Assembly (NCBI RefSeq): GCF_002954455.1
Contig: NZ_MSCC01000001.1
Span: 1,702,150 to 1,753,058, forward strand
Length of the DNA: 50,909 nucleotides
Source of the DNA: Photobacterium aquimaris
GTDB taxonomy: Bacteria > Pseudomonadota > Gammaproteobacteria > Enterobacterales > Vibrionaceae
Direction: 5' to 3'
A program made the position numbers and the translations under genes. Under the pieces are notes generated by a model. The model saw only the letters and a program-made list of their open reading frames with translations. It had not been told where the DNA came from and searched no databases. Positions 1-8,555 of this stretch are shown here, piece after piece. The first letter of the stretch is position 1. Each line of letters starts with the position of its first letter.

Positions 1-1
1 G

Positions 2-289
2 ATGCGCTTACTCTATAACCACCTTCGCCTTACTTGCACGCAAGGCACTGTTAATAAAATTAAAATTCATTATGACAATGGTGAGTTTCAGCAATTTAGA
101 ACAAAAGGCTTAATGACACAAAATAGCACTAGCCCACCAGAATTACTTGATTATCCTGATAGCAAAATTACCGCAATTGAAATCAACTTTCATAGCCTAG
201 GTAACAAACGATTATCAATCGTAGGCATAACCCCCAAAGCTATCATTGACGTTTGGGGGAAAGAACAACAGCCGATCATCTTTAGTTAG
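2..289 (+). CDS. Hypothetical protein, probably the C-terminal part of a gene cut by the left edge
   Basis: A frame is open from the first bases to a TAG at about 287-289 and encodes at least 95 residues. The Met at base 2 may be internal, because only one base precedes it and no ribosome-binding site can be judged. The sequence alternates short polar and beta-prone stretches (for example LRLTCTQGTVNKIKIHYDNG), with no membrane segment in the visible part, so a beta-rich soluble or exported domain is plausible. I do not recognise a family. Just downstream, bases 299-313 form a short palindrome TGACGT-ATA-ACGTCA without a T-tract. The next gene is convergent. Confidence 0.5.
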   Translation: MRLLYNHLRLTCTQGTVNKIKIHYDNGEFQQFRTKGLMTQNSTSPPELLDYPDSKITAIEINFHSLGNKRLSIVGITPKAIIDVWGKEQQPIIFS

Positions 290-334
290 CAATAATATTG
301 ACGTATAACGTCACTCGTTGCTGACATTATGCGG

Positions 335-1468
335 TTATGCAATCGAACTTAATTCTATATCAACCCATACTAAACGATGATCAGAGCCGGCTGTTGGCTT
401 CTCGCGACCTTTATCATCAACTATCAATTGCCGTAATGGGTGCTTTTTTGAAGGCCAGAACACGCCGCTGCTTAATACGGTTAAATTAGCTGAAGGCAAC
501 ACATAATCTAAACGCATACCCCCTAAATGCGTCCATTCATTACTCCTTCCTTTACGTCGCTGCCATGGTTGATATTCACTACCACCAACACTTTTAGGCG
601 TTAACGGCCCATGACTCACTTGTTGATAAATACGAGTATGATTAAGCAAATGTTTAATCGGCGCTTTTAAACCATCCCCATCAACCACATCAGCATTAAG
701 ATCACCTAATACGATAAATGCTTGCTCATGGCTTAAACCACCACGATTTCCACTATCGTCTTCTAAATAATCAGCATTATCGAGAATATCGCAAACTAAT
801 TGAATTTCATCATGATTACGTTTGGCATTACGCCGTTCCGGCCCATCAAATACCGGTGGCGTCGGATGACAACACACAAGATTAATTATTTGCTGATCAC
901 ATTCAATAGGTACAATAAGATGATTTTTAGAAGATAATCGTAATATATCGATGGCTTCATCACTGTAAAAATCACGGGGAATTAATGCATTAGGCATTTT
1001 ATTCCATAACATATGTTGCCATGAACGAATATTTTCATTTTGGATTGGATACTTAGACAATAATACAAATCCAAAATTTCCATGAAAATGGCCGAATCCC
1101 ATTCCATCTGCAGGTAATGAAATGACACCGTCATTATTTAAATCAACCTCTGTTAGCAATCCAGTATTGGTTGCAGGACATAAGCGGTATGGATATTCGA
1201 TAGGATGTTGATCATATTGGCCTATAGATAAGTAATTATCACAGAAATTAGCCAAAGCTCCATCATCCCCTCCGGCCCCAAGATGGTCAAACTCACATAG
1301 TAGTATCACATCAGGTGCAGCATGCTGAATAATGGCAGCTAAACGTCGTAAACGTGGATTATTAAGGCCTGTGGTTATCGCTAATATTTTTTCAGACTCT
1401 GTATCAGACATCGAAATATTAAACATTGCAACACGAAGTAATGACTGATAATTAGATACAGATTTCAC
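335..1468 (-). CDS. Endonuclease/exonuclease/phosphatase (EEP) family hydrolase
   Basis: This 377-residue protein has the EEP fold motifs in order: an N-terminal strand with the Asn of the family (VAMFNIS, about 14-20), the metal-binding Glu in DVILLCEFDHLG, a central CCHPTPP stretch, GDLNAD with the catalytic Asp and Asn, and a C-terminal SDHRLVWVDIEL with the Asp-His pair. EEP enzymes cleave phosphodiester or phosphomonoester bonds using a divalent metal. The central part also reads like family members annotated as extracellular or lipoprotein phosphoesterases, but no signal peptide is evident here, so the protein is probably cytoplasmic. The substrate cannot be told from sequence. It stands alone, convergent with the partial gene at the left edge. 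Confidence 0.85.
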   Translation of the reverse strand: MKSVSNYQSLLRVAMFNISMSDTESEKILAITTGLNNPRLRRLAAIIQHAAPDVILLCEFDHLGAGGDDGALANFCDNYLSIGQYDQHPIEYPYRLCPATNTGLLTEVDLNNDGVISLPADGMGFGHFHGNFGFVLLSKYPIQNENIRSWQHMLWNKMPNALIPRDFYSDEAIDILRLSSKNHLIVPIECDQQIINLVCCHPTPPVFDGPERRNAKRNHDEIQLVCDILDNADYLEDDSGNRGGLSHEQAFIVLGDLNADVVDGDGLKAPIKHLLNHTRIYQQVSHGPLTPKSVGGSEYQPWQRRKGRSNEWTHLGGMRLDYVLPSANLTVLSSGVFWPSKKHPLRQLIVDDKGREKPTAGSDHRLVWVDIELSSIA

Positions 1469-1566
1469 TTAACATTCTCATATACTTATACTTTCATTAC
1501 ACATATTGTAATAGCCATTGTTCATTCAACCAATAACAAACACACCAATGATTACGCTAAATAAGC

Positions 1567-2058
1567 CTAACGATTACCGACTAACGAATTTAATGCCAAA
1601 CGAATTTGTTTTGCATCATGACTTGCTCGATGCCGCACAGGGCCTTGTCGCTCAAGCGCTAATTGAAAATGCACACGCTCAATACCATTATGTTGCTTTA
1701 ACCAACAACAAATCTCTGTCAGCATAAATGAAGGTCGCATATGTGCAGCATGATACAACCGACCTAACCAAAATAAATCCCATTCACTGTCGCAAAAAAC
1801 CAACTCATATTGCCCAAGTACCGCATTGAGGTGTCGGCAAACATCAACCACTTGCTTACCATTAGTTTCTAATTCAGAGCGGGGGATTTTATGAATATGT
1901 GACTCGGAAAAAGCATCCCAATACACCCACTCATCGCTAGCAGATAAAGGGTTAATCAACAAACTATTATCGATACCACTAGGCAATGAATATCCTACTT
2001 CTATTGGATAAGAAAATTCGGATAATCCTGATGCTTCAAAATCTAACGTAGCCCACAT
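1567..2058 (-). CDS. DEDD-type 3'-5' exonuclease-like protein
   Basis: A 163-residue protein. I chose the ATG at 2058 over an upstream GTG at 2064 because a GGGAG ribosome-binding site (2064-2068) overlaps that GTG and sits five bases before the ATG. The N-terminus ATLDFEASGL supplies the first Asp and Glu (residues 6 and 8) of the DEDD exonuclease family. A middle Asp lies in FCDSEWD (about 90-94), and HRASHDAKQ near residues 143-150 supplies the His and last Asp of a DEDDh active site. It is shorter and more diverged than RNase T or DnaQ, so the substrate (RNA or DNA) is unknown. It is a single gene. Confidence 0.7.
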   Translation of the reverse strand: MWATLDFEASGLSEFSYPIEVGYSLPSGIDNSLLINPLSASDEWVYWDAFSESHIHKIPRSELETNGKQVVDVCRHLNAVLGQYELVFCDSEWDLFWLGRLYHAAHMRPSFMLTEICCWLKQHNGIERVHFQLALERQGPVRHRASHDAKQIRLALNSLVGNR

Positions 2059-2325
2059 ATACACTCCCTGTTAGGAATATCATATTAATCACTTGTATCT
2101 ATGAATTTGATAGTATTTATTAATAACAAAAAGCTCAATACAAGCTAAATGTAGACCGTTAGCTCATTATCACCAAAAAATACGAGGTTAATTTTTTTAT
2201 TCAACGGTTATAAATCATGTTTATTTGGATAAATATCTTACATATCAATAAATACGTGCTGTTAATAGGTGTTCACTTTTGTAAGGTATATAATAGCAAA
2301 AGAATCAATATCAACGGGTCTCATA

Positions 2326-2853
2326 ATGATTACATCTCCTACACCGATACTGGGTTTCGCTGGATTTAGTGGCTCAGGAAAAACCACCCTTCTTGAACAA
2401 CTTATCCCTTTACTTAAACAACACCATTTAAGGATAGGATTACTCAAACACAGTCATCATGATATTGATCCCGATGTACCAGGAAAAGATAGCTATCGTT
2501 TACGCCATGCTGGTTGCAGTCAAACCTTACTCGCCACCAAATCACGTCATATGCTGTATTTTGAATACCCGCAGGCAGAGCGCCAAGATCCTGAATTAAC
2601 TCATTGCTTAAGTCAGCTAAATCATGACTTATTAGATCTAGTCTTAATTGAAGGTTTTCGTGATCAACCATTTCCCAAAATAGAAATTCATCGTCCGAGC
2701 TACGGTAAACCATTACTTTACCCAACGGATAACACTATTTTGGCGTTTGCAAGTGATCACCCCGCACCTATGGATTGTGATTTACCGCAATTAGATTTAA
2801 ATAATCCACACGCTATTTGCCAGTTTATTCTTGAGTGGTTAGCGAAAGGATAA
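2326..2853 (+). CDS. mobB: Molybdopterin-guanine dinucleotide biosynthesis protein B
   Basis: MobB is a GTP-binding helper of MobA in building the bis-molybdopterin guanine dinucleotide cofactor. The Walker A loop GFSGSGKTT is at about residues 11-19, followed by the family stretch GLLKHSHHDIDPDVPGKDSYR, with LVLIEGFRD further on. The frame is open from a GTG at 2269, but the ATG at 2326 gives 175 residues, the length of the Escherichia coli protein, and begins just before the P-loop strand. A TATAAT box lies at 2289-2294. No mobA is adjacent. The cofactor is needed by the TMAO reductase encoded in this window, and ynjE, a sulfurtransferase linked to cofactor synthesis, lies 1.4 kb away. Confidence 0.9.
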   Translation: MITSPTPILGFAGFSGSGKTTLLEQLIPLLKQHHLRIGLLKHSHHDIDPDVPGKDSYRLRHAGCSQTLLATKSRHMLYFEYPQAERQDPELTHCLSQLNHDLLDLVLIEGFRDQPFPKIEIHRPSYGKPLLYPTDNTILAFASDHPAPMDCDLPQLDLNNPHAICQFILEWLAKG

Positions 2854-2868
2854 TTATAACTATCATAT

Positions 2869-2928
2869 AAAAACCGCAGATAAATATACTTTAACGAGAA
2901 AAGAGACAACACTCAGCTGCGGTTTTTT
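2869..2928 (+). terminator. Hairpin terminator after mobB, usable on both strands
   Basis: Complementary arms AAAAACCGCAG (2869-2879) and CTGCGGTTTTT (2917-2927) are separated by a long 37-base loop. A-rich and T-rich flanks on opposite sides mean it could also end the convergent META-domain gene. Confidence 0.6.
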
Positions 2929-2968
2929 AAATAGAACAAATTATCATGCTAACAGCTAAAAATTACGG

Positions 2969-3982
2969 CTACTTTTTTAGTGTTGAAAAGATCATCACTC
3001 CGGTATGATGATTTACTTGATATGTAAGAGCCAATTTCCCCGCAAAATAAGTAAATTGAGTCACATTAGTTAATTGTTCTAAATAACGTTTTTGGTAATG
3101 TGGAGCTAAAGGAGCGCTACACGTCCGTGTTGTTACGGCCGCATGTTGGCCTAAGACCTTAATTGAACCTGGCGGTAATAACGGCTTAACCGTGATGGTA
3201 TAGTTATTACAATCAACCATACCAACAAAATGACCATTGATATAACGTAAACTTATTTTGCTGCTATTTGACACCGGATCACCGTAACGCCAACTCTCAA
3301 GCTGCCATTCAGTGTTGGCTAATATGGCAGGGGTCAATCTCACGATCGGTTGATGGCTGGGAGTTTCGACTAATTTATTTTGTTTTAATATCCAAATATG
3401 ACGAGCGACATCACCAGGACAACAAGCTGGATCATTCTTTCCTGCTTGTATAACATCGACAATTATTTGATGGTTTTTAATCATCAATCCTTTAACACGC
3501 ACTCGATCACCAACATAGTGGGTGGCAATATTAACGAGCTTATTATGTTGATAAGCCATTACAGCAATATATAAATATTGACCACTTCCCCCTGGTGAAT
3601 AATTAAGTAACACTACTGCCATAGGATCATTATTCGCAGTTAAAGGGCCTATCGCTATCAAATCATTTAATAACATCACTTGTGGCATCACATTCCCCCC
3701 AGGCTGATAGGGTTCACCTGCCCACAAGCCTTGTCGTAAATGAACAGTACCACCAATTGAATCAATACCTTGATAATAAGCCTGCTGTAACACAGGTAAG
3801 GAATAATCGAATGATTGGTCGTTACTGCTCGGCCTAAGATCGGTGGTATAGGTAGTTAATGAGGAAGATGGCTTTTGTTGTAATTCGATAACATGAGAAC
3901 CTAATGTTGTTATCTCTGCTGCCATTATTGTTGAGCTATAAATAGCAAATAGACTCATAAATACAGAGATAAAACGTTTCAT
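2969..3982 (-). CDS. Exported META-domain protein
   Basis: A 337-residue protein beginning with a signal peptide (MKRFISVFMSLFAIYSSTIMA, likely cleaved after AMAA/E-type residues near 22), so it is periplasmic or surface located. Residues about 225-335 form a META (HslJ-like) domain: the opening LANTEWQLESW, a central VDCNNYTI and a TRTCSAP stretch are typical. The first 200 residues are a separate beta-rich region with the element DPACCPGDVARH, a paired-Cys motif found in several secreted proteins of unknown role. META domains occur in heat-inducible and envelope proteins, but their ligand is unknown. An AAGGA site lies eight bases before the ATG. Function is not established. Confidence 0.75.
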   Translation of the reverse strand: MKRFISVFMSLFAIYSSTIMAAEITTLGSHVIELQQKPSSSLTTYTTDLRPSSNDQSFDYSLPVLQQAYYQGIDSIGGTVHLRQGLWAGEPYQPGGNVMPQVMLLNDLIAIGPLTANNDPMAVVLLNYSPGGSGQYLYIAVMAYQHNKLVNIATHYVGDRVRVKGLMIKNHQIIVDVIQAGKNDPACCPGDVARHIWILKQNKLVETPSHQPIVRLTPAILANTEWQLESWRYGDPVSNSSKISLRYINGHFVGMVDCNNYTITVKPLLPPGSIKVLGQHAAVTTRTCSAPLAPHYQKRYLEQLTNVTQFTYFAGKLALTYQVNHHTGVMIFSTLKK

Positions 3983-4214
3983 AGATGTTCCTTTTTAATA
4001 CATTAACACGATATCTCATCGATCGATGATGCTGTAATATATTTCTGACACAAAAGACTCATAATAGTTCCTTTATAGATATCAACATCGTATTTTTATA
4101 CAGCTCTTAGAAGTCGAATAGCTTATAAATAACCAAAATCCAATTGTATTACCTTTTTAAATCGTTAAAATGCGCACTTGTTTTTGACGATCACCAAGGT
4201 GATTAGGTTTAATC

Positions 4215-5540
4215 ATGCTCATTAAAATAACTGCAATAGCGACATTATTACTAACATCAAGTGTTTCATTTGCCAGTCCATCTTCTCCCTTAAAAACCGC
4301 AACATTTGAACAACTTGCTCAGCAGCAAGCACAAACAGCACCACTGCAAATTATTGATTGTCGTAACAGCAATTTTTATAACGGTTGGCCAGAAGCCCAG
4401 CAACAAAATGGAGGCCACATTTCAGGTGCTGTTAACATCGATGCGAATTGGCTAAAAACGTTAGATACTGCAGCTTTTCAAACCTTATTGCATGATAAAC
4501 ACCTTAAATCTGACCTGCCAACATACTTATATTGCTCAGCAGATAAAGCACAGCAATTAACTACTGCCTTACAGAATCAAGGTTACCACTCACTAACCAC
4601 GATTGATCAACCACTCGATGACTACCACGGTAAACTTATTGCGTTACCTCACTTTCAACAGCTGGTGCCAGCATCATGGTTAAATGATCTTATTACTGGC
4701 AAACACCCACGCTATGCACCAAAGCATGGTTATAAAGTGGTTGAAGTAGAATGGGGCCCCCCAGCGAAATATTTACTCGATCATATTCCTGGAGCCTTAT
4801 ACGTAAATACCAACACTATCGAATCCAAACCATGGTGGAATAAGGTAAGCAACCAAGCATTGGCACAAGTTATTGCAAATCTCGGTATCCGTTATGACAC
4901 CACGGTTATTCTCTATGCTCGCAATAATATGTCGGCTGCACGCTTTGCTAACTTCTTAATGTATGCAGGTGTTAAAGACGTGCGATTATTAAATGGTGGC
5001 TGGACAGCATGGTCTGAAGCTGATTATCCCACAGAGCATTTACCTAATTACAATAAAACCCCGGTTGCATTTGGTGAAAAAATTCCAGCAAACCCACAAT
5101 ATTTAATCGATACTGCGCAAGTGAAAGCATTGTTGAAAAAACCCGTTAATCAACAATCTGTTGTTAGTGTTCGTACATGGCCAGAATATATTGGCGAAAC
5201 CAGTGGTTATGATTACATTAAGCCTAAAGGCCGTATTGAAGGAGCTAAATGGGGGCATGCAGGTTCAGATTCTTACCATATGCAAGATTATCTTAATCCC
5301 GATCAAACTATGAAAAGCGGTCATGAAATTACTGCTCAATGGGCAAAATGGAACATTAAACCAGATCAGGATGTCGCATTTTTCTGTGGTACAGGTTGGC
5401 GAGCATCAGAAGCATTTTTCTTTGCTCATATTCTCGGTTGGAAAAACATCAGTGTTTACGATGGCGGTTGGTATCAATGGAGCGCCAATAAAAACAATCC
5501 AATCGCAGAAGGACCTATTACTCCTGCAAGCGTGCACTAA
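4215..5540 (+). CDS. ynjE: Thiosulfate sulfurtransferase with three rhodanese domains
   Basis: This 441-residue exported protein has a signal peptide (residues 1-20, LLLTSSVSFA) and three rhodanese modules. Module 1 (about 27-130) has YLYCSAD instead of a proper active loop. Module 2 (about 160-275) has ILYARNN, an Arg where the Cys should be. Module 3 (about 290-430) has the full loop CGTGWRAS with Cys391. This one-active-of-three plan and the length match E. coli YnjE (435 residues, active Cys in the third domain), which has been linked to sulfur supply for molybdenum cofactor synthesis. It lies close to mobB, which agrees with that link, although the genes are separate transcription units. 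Confidence 0.9.
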   Translation: MLIKITAIATLLLTSSVSFASPSSPLKTATFEQLAQQQAQTAPLQIIDCRNSNFYNGWPEAQQQNGGHISGAVNIDANWLKTLDTAAFQTLLHDKHLKSDLPTYLYCSADKAQQLTTALQNQGYHSLTTIDQPLDDYHGKLIALPHFQQLVPASWLNDLITGKHPRYAPKHGYKVVEVEWGPPAKYLLDHIPGALYVNTNTIESKPWWNKVSNQALAQVIANLGIRYDTTVILYARNNMSAARFANFLMYAGVKDVRLLNGGWTAWSEADYPTEHLPNYNKTPVAFGEKIPANPQYLIDTAQVKALLKKPVNQQSVVSVRTWPEYIGETSGYDYIKPKGRIEGAKWGHAGSDSYHMQDYLNPDQTMKSGHEITAQWAKWNIKPDQDVAFFCGTGWRASEAFFFAHILGWKNISVYDGGWYQWSANKNNPIAEGPITPASVH

Positions 5541-5566
5541 GTAATTAGCCCACTAGATACAACAAC

Positions 5567-5614
5567 GGCAGTGCAATACGCCTTAAACAATCGCTGTATT
5601 GCCTGCCATTTTTA
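5567..5614 (+). terminator. Terminator between ynjE and the aldo/keto reductase
   Basis: A long imperfect stem pairs GGCAGTGCAATACG (5567-5580) with the complementary segment ending CTGCC at 5607, followed by ATTTTTAAA. It lies between two convergent genes. Confidence 0.7.
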
Positions 5615-5639
5615 AACTCGTTAACAATACTGATATAAT

Positions 5640-6557
5640 TTATGGCACGCCGTGACCTTTTGACGCCACCCAAACACGATAAAACTGCTCACGTGACAAA
5701 CTAAAATTAAGGGCTGCAACTGCAGATCTTACTCGCTCAATATTCCCCGATCCCATAATAGCTATTGGATGTGATGGCAAACAACGAATCCAAGCATAAA
5801 TAACTTGATCGATACTATCAGCACCAATTTCAGCCGCAATTTCAGTTAACGTCGCACGAACTCGAATATGTTGTTCACTACTACCATTAAAGATATCACC
5901 GCCAGCTAAACACGACCATGCCATTGGACGAATACGCTTCATTTGCAATTGATCAAGCGTACCATCATGTGCCACCTCAAAATTAAGTGGATTAATTTCT
6001 ACTTGGTTGGTCACTAAAGGTTGATCAAGTCGTGATTGCAGTAAATCAAATTGCGCAGGAGCAAAGTTTGATACCCCAAAATTATTCACTTTTCCTTGTT
6101 GCTTTAACTCAGCAAACGCTGCTGCAACTTCATCGGCATCCATAAGCACATCGGGACGATGAATTAACAGCAAATCAATATTCTCAATCTGTAAATTAGC
6201 CAATGAGTTATTAACTGACTCAGTAATATGCAACTTACTGGTATCATAATGGTTAATACGACGTTGAGGGTATTTAGTATTACACAAATTTATGTCGCAT
6301 TTGGTCACTATTTGTAATTGCTGACGCAAGCTTGGCTTTAATGCTAATGCTTCACCAAATAACGTTTCGCATTGATAGCCACCATAAATATCAGCGTGAT
6401 CAATCGTGGTGATCCCCAATTCAAGGTGTTGCTCTAAAAAAGCCAATCGTTGTTGTGTTGTCATGCCCCATTCAGCTAAACGCCAATAGCCTTGCACTAA
6501 CTCTGAAAATTGTAATTGCTGCGCAACCATTGTCACTTGATTAACCATTGAAACCAT
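5640..6557 (-). CDS. Aldo/keto reductase, YdhF-like
   Basis: A 305-residue NADPH-dependent oxidoreductase of the aldo/keto reductase superfamily (TIM barrel). The catalytic set is visible: Asp53 and Tyr58 in TIDHADIYGG, Lys86 in VTKCDI and His133 in LLIHRPD. The GVSNF motif and a C-terminal cofactor region (PIAIMGSGNIERVRSA) are present. The overall pattern, including the WRLAEWGM start and HRPDVLMDADEVAAAF, is closest to E. coli YdhF in my recollection. Its physiological carbonyl substrate is unknown. In-frame Met codons at residues 1, 4 and 10 leave the start uncertain by a few residues. It is a monocistronic gene, convergent with ynjE. Confidence 0.85.
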   Translation of the reverse strand: MVSMVNQVTMVAQQLQFSELVQGYWRLAEWGMTTQQRLAFLEQHLELGITTIDHADIYGGYQCETLFGEALALKPSLRQQLQIVTKCDINLCNTKYPQRRINHYDTSKLHITESVNNSLANLQIENIDLLLIHRPDVLMDADEVAAAFAELKQQGKVNNFGVSNFAPAQFDLLQSRLDQPLVTNQVEINPLNFEVAHDGTLDQLQMKRIRPMAWSCLAGGDIFNGSSEQHIRVRATLTEIAAEIGADSIDQVIYAWIRCLPSHPIAIMGSGNIERVRSAVAALNFSLSREQFYRVWVASKGHGVP

Positions 6558-6693
6558 CCGTTGTTAATTAATGCTGATTAGCGACCATCCTAGAAGCCTC
6601 CATGCACAGCCGCAAACACATTTATTAAAAACAAAGTCTGCAAACTAAAAATCATGACTTAGGCAGCAACTTATTAATAAATGCCTTGCTAAT

Positions 6694-7620
6694 TTAGCGC
6701 TTAACACAAATAGCAGAGCGAACAGGTTGAAGATTTATCGCACTCATCACCCGCTTTGGATCAGCACTATAAGCTTTATTTAATGATTTGACTGATAACT
6801 TACTTTTTAAATATTCAGTGTAATCATTGAATTTATAATGGCTATAAGCGGTCGGGTACATTTTGCTGCAACTCTCATACCATGCGACATAACGCTTAAA
6901 AAATAATGCCGCTTGCGCAGGCGTCATTTTACTCATGGTTAACGCCATATCTTTGGTTAACTGAAAATGTTGATAATCAATGGGAGAGTCCCAAAATCCG
7001 CCCCAATATTGAAAGCCATTACGGGCAAAAATATCAATGACGACTTCAGCCATACCTCGACTATCTGGCTTACTAAAACGGTAACTGGCGCGGTTGGCAT
7101 AACGCGTCCCTTGGGTTGGACTGAATTTAGCATTGCCATCACCACTAAACGTCACAAATGGATTTTGCAGTGGATTAATATCTATCGCAGCACCATAAGC
7201 ATGTAAGGATAAGTTGCCCGTGCCTGCGACTGGGCGATAATTAAAAGCCGAGGTATTATTAGCGGTCATCGAACGAGTATCATTACCGCCATAGATTTCA
7301 ATAGGTACTGCTTTATGTATAGGAAAACCTTGCTGATATAAAGCATCAAATATTTTTCCCACATACGGTGCAACAGCATCCATTACAACCAATTGACCAT
7401 TGGCATGCGCTTTACCAGTAAAGTCACGGTAATTGAAGGTAACTTTTTTAAGTCGTTGGCAAGGCACTGGTGCCGCCGCAGCCATAACGCCAGCTTTGGT
7501 CATCGCTTGGCATTCAGCTGTCGATATCGCACTAATTTGAGCAGCACTGACTGAAAAAGTGGTACTTACTGTAGCTGCCACCAATAACATCATCGGTATA
7601 TGACGATAAGAAATGATCAT
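6694..7620 (-). CDS. Exported M15-family (VanY/L-Ala-D-Glu type) peptidase
   Basis: A 308-residue protein with an N-terminal signal sequence (about residues 1-27, ending VSAAQ). The zinc peptidase motif SLHAYGAAIDINP gives His140 and Asp147, and DYQHFQL gives the third ligand, His218. This is the layout of the M15 carboxypeptidase family (D-alanyl-D-alanine carboxypeptidase or peptidoglycan L,D-endopeptidase). It should act in the periplasm on peptidoglycan peptides or on similar secreted peptides. An additional ~70-residue C-terminal tail with two Cys (at about 234 and 305) follows the peptidase core and may form a disulfide. Substrate specificity cannot be read from the sequence. It sits downstream of the S4-protein gene, separated by a terminator. 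Confidence 0.8.
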   Translation of the reverse strand: MIISYRHIPMMLLVAATVSTTFSVSAAQISAISTAECQAMTKAGVMAAAAPVPCQRLKKVTFNYRDFTGKAHANGQLVVMDAVAPYVGKIFDALYQQGFPIHKAVPIEIYGGNDTRSMTANNTSAFNYRPVAGTGNLSLHAYGAAIDINPLQNPFVTFSGDGNAKFSPTQGTRYANRASYRFSKPDSRGMAEVVIDIFARNGFQYWGGFWDSPIDYQHFQLTKDMALTMSKMTPAQAALFFKRYVAWYESCSKMYPTAYSHYKFNDYTEYLKSKLSVKSLNKAYSADPKRVMSAINLQPVRSAICVKR

Positions 7621-7648
7621 CTTTGAAGGCCTGTCTATAAAATAGTGA

Positions 7649-7673
7649 TAAAAAAGACGTGCCTTTGCACGCC
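7649..7673 (-). terminator. Terminator of the S4-domain gene
   Basis: On the minus strand CGTGC-AAAG-GCACG (7671-7658) is followed by TCTTTTTTAT, between the S4 gene stop and the M15 peptidase start. Confidence 0.7.
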
Positions 7674-7694
7674 TATCAATAGAGTATCAATACA

Positions 7695-8147
7695 TTAAAA
7701 GCTGATAGGCTTCCGCCCCGTTGCTGTATCTGCTTTCTTATTGGCTTTTTCTGCTTCTTTTTTAGTCACCGAGCGATTCTTGCTGGTTGATGGGGTGGCT
7801 TTATTTTTTTTAGCTTTTACCGCTGGTGTTTTTTTATCTTTTTTAGCCGGTTTTTCTATAACAGCTACTTGAGATGTTTTCTGCTCTCTAACTTGAGGTT
7901 CTTGCACCGGTTGATCACAAATAACTACGAAATATTCGCCATTAAACTCTATCACGTCACCATCATAGATTTTACAACGCTTACGTAATTCAATTTCACC
8001 ATTTACAGCAACATAACCTTCGGATATAGCATATTTAGCTTCCCCACCGCCACTGACCAGATTGGCAATTTTAAGCACTTTATAAAGTTCAATTGGTTGT
8101 ACAGAGACTTCAACTTCCAGCGCTTCTACTTCTATTTCTTCAGACAT
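7695..8147 (-). CDS. S4-domain RNA-binding protein with Lys-rich tail
   Basis: A 150-residue protein. The frame opens at a GTG at 8156, but the ATG at 8147 is preferred because it has GAGTG about nine bases upstream. Residues about 20-78 form a small S4 fold: LYKVLKIANLVSGGGEAKYAISEGYVAVNGE followed by RCKIYDGDVIEF is the arrangement of YbcJ-type RNA-binding proteins, which are only about 70 residues long. Here an acidic N-terminal leader (EEIEVEALEVEVSV) and a 70-residue Lys/Ala/Thr-rich C-terminal tail are added, ending GRKPISF. The tail is likely disordered and could bind nucleic acid by charge. Role inferred as RNA or ribosome binding; target unknown. Confidence 0.75.
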   Translation of the reverse strand: MSEEIEVEALEVEVSVQPIELYKVLKIANLVSGGGEAKYAISEGYVAVNGEIELRKRCKIYDGDVIEFNGEYFVVICDQPVQEPQVREQKTSQVAVIEKPAKKDKKTPAVKAKKNKATPSTSKNRSVTKKEAEKANKKADTATGRKPISF

Positions 8148-8156
8148 TTTGTACAC

Positions 8157-8555
8157 TCAAATAATAAAACAGGAACTGACTTAAATTCTACCTCACTACC
8201 AAACATAAAGTGAAACAAATGATAGATTCCAGCTTAGTTACTATTTTTTCAGATCTAAGCTGTAAAAAATCCATTTTGTCCATTTTTATTGACACTTAAA
8301 CATCACTACTATTTAACTCTGCAGCATTAAAAGTTCACTAAAATATCCTCAAATCGACTTACAATAATAATCAACCTCGGCTAATCTTGGTTTTTATCAC
8401 CGTTATTTGCTCGGATCTTCGTCAACAGGTATGCTACCTAGGGCAAAAAGCAAGCGAATAACTATTTTATTACACATGGCTATGTTCTGATTAGCACAAC
8501 TAGTGCTATAATCCGCGACCTCACATGTGACAGTAATTGTTTATAGAGAAAAACA
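8157..8555 (+). promoter_or_regulatory. fusA2 promoter region with GC-rich discriminator
   Basis: This 399-base gap holds the fusA2 promoter. A perfect TATAAT lies at 8507-8512 with TTCTGA 16 bases upstream (8485-8490), and the -10 is followed by CCGCGACC, a GC-rich discriminator typical of stringently controlled genes for translation. A perfect 10-base palindrome TCACATGTGA follows at 8521-8530, near the expected transcript start. Further upstream, CAGCTTAG (8230-8237) and CTAAGCTG (8255-8262) could form a hairpin. The ribosome-binding site is AGAGAAA before the ATG at 8556. I see no open reading frame in the gap. Confidence 0.65.

Noticed and set aside
299..313. TGACGT-ATA-ACGTCA palindrome as a terminator
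   Set aside because: There is no T-tract after it and the arms are short; listed only as a palindrome in the first entry.
1518..1727. A 69-codon plus-strand frame
   Set aside because: It lies over the 3' part and stop of the exonuclease gene on the other strand, with no ribosome-binding site; shadow.
8521..8530. TCACATGTGA near the fusA2 start as a CRP site
   Set aside because: The halves are in the wrong order and lack the six-base spacer (TGTGA-N6-TCACA), so it is a plain palindrome. Kept only as part of the promoter description.
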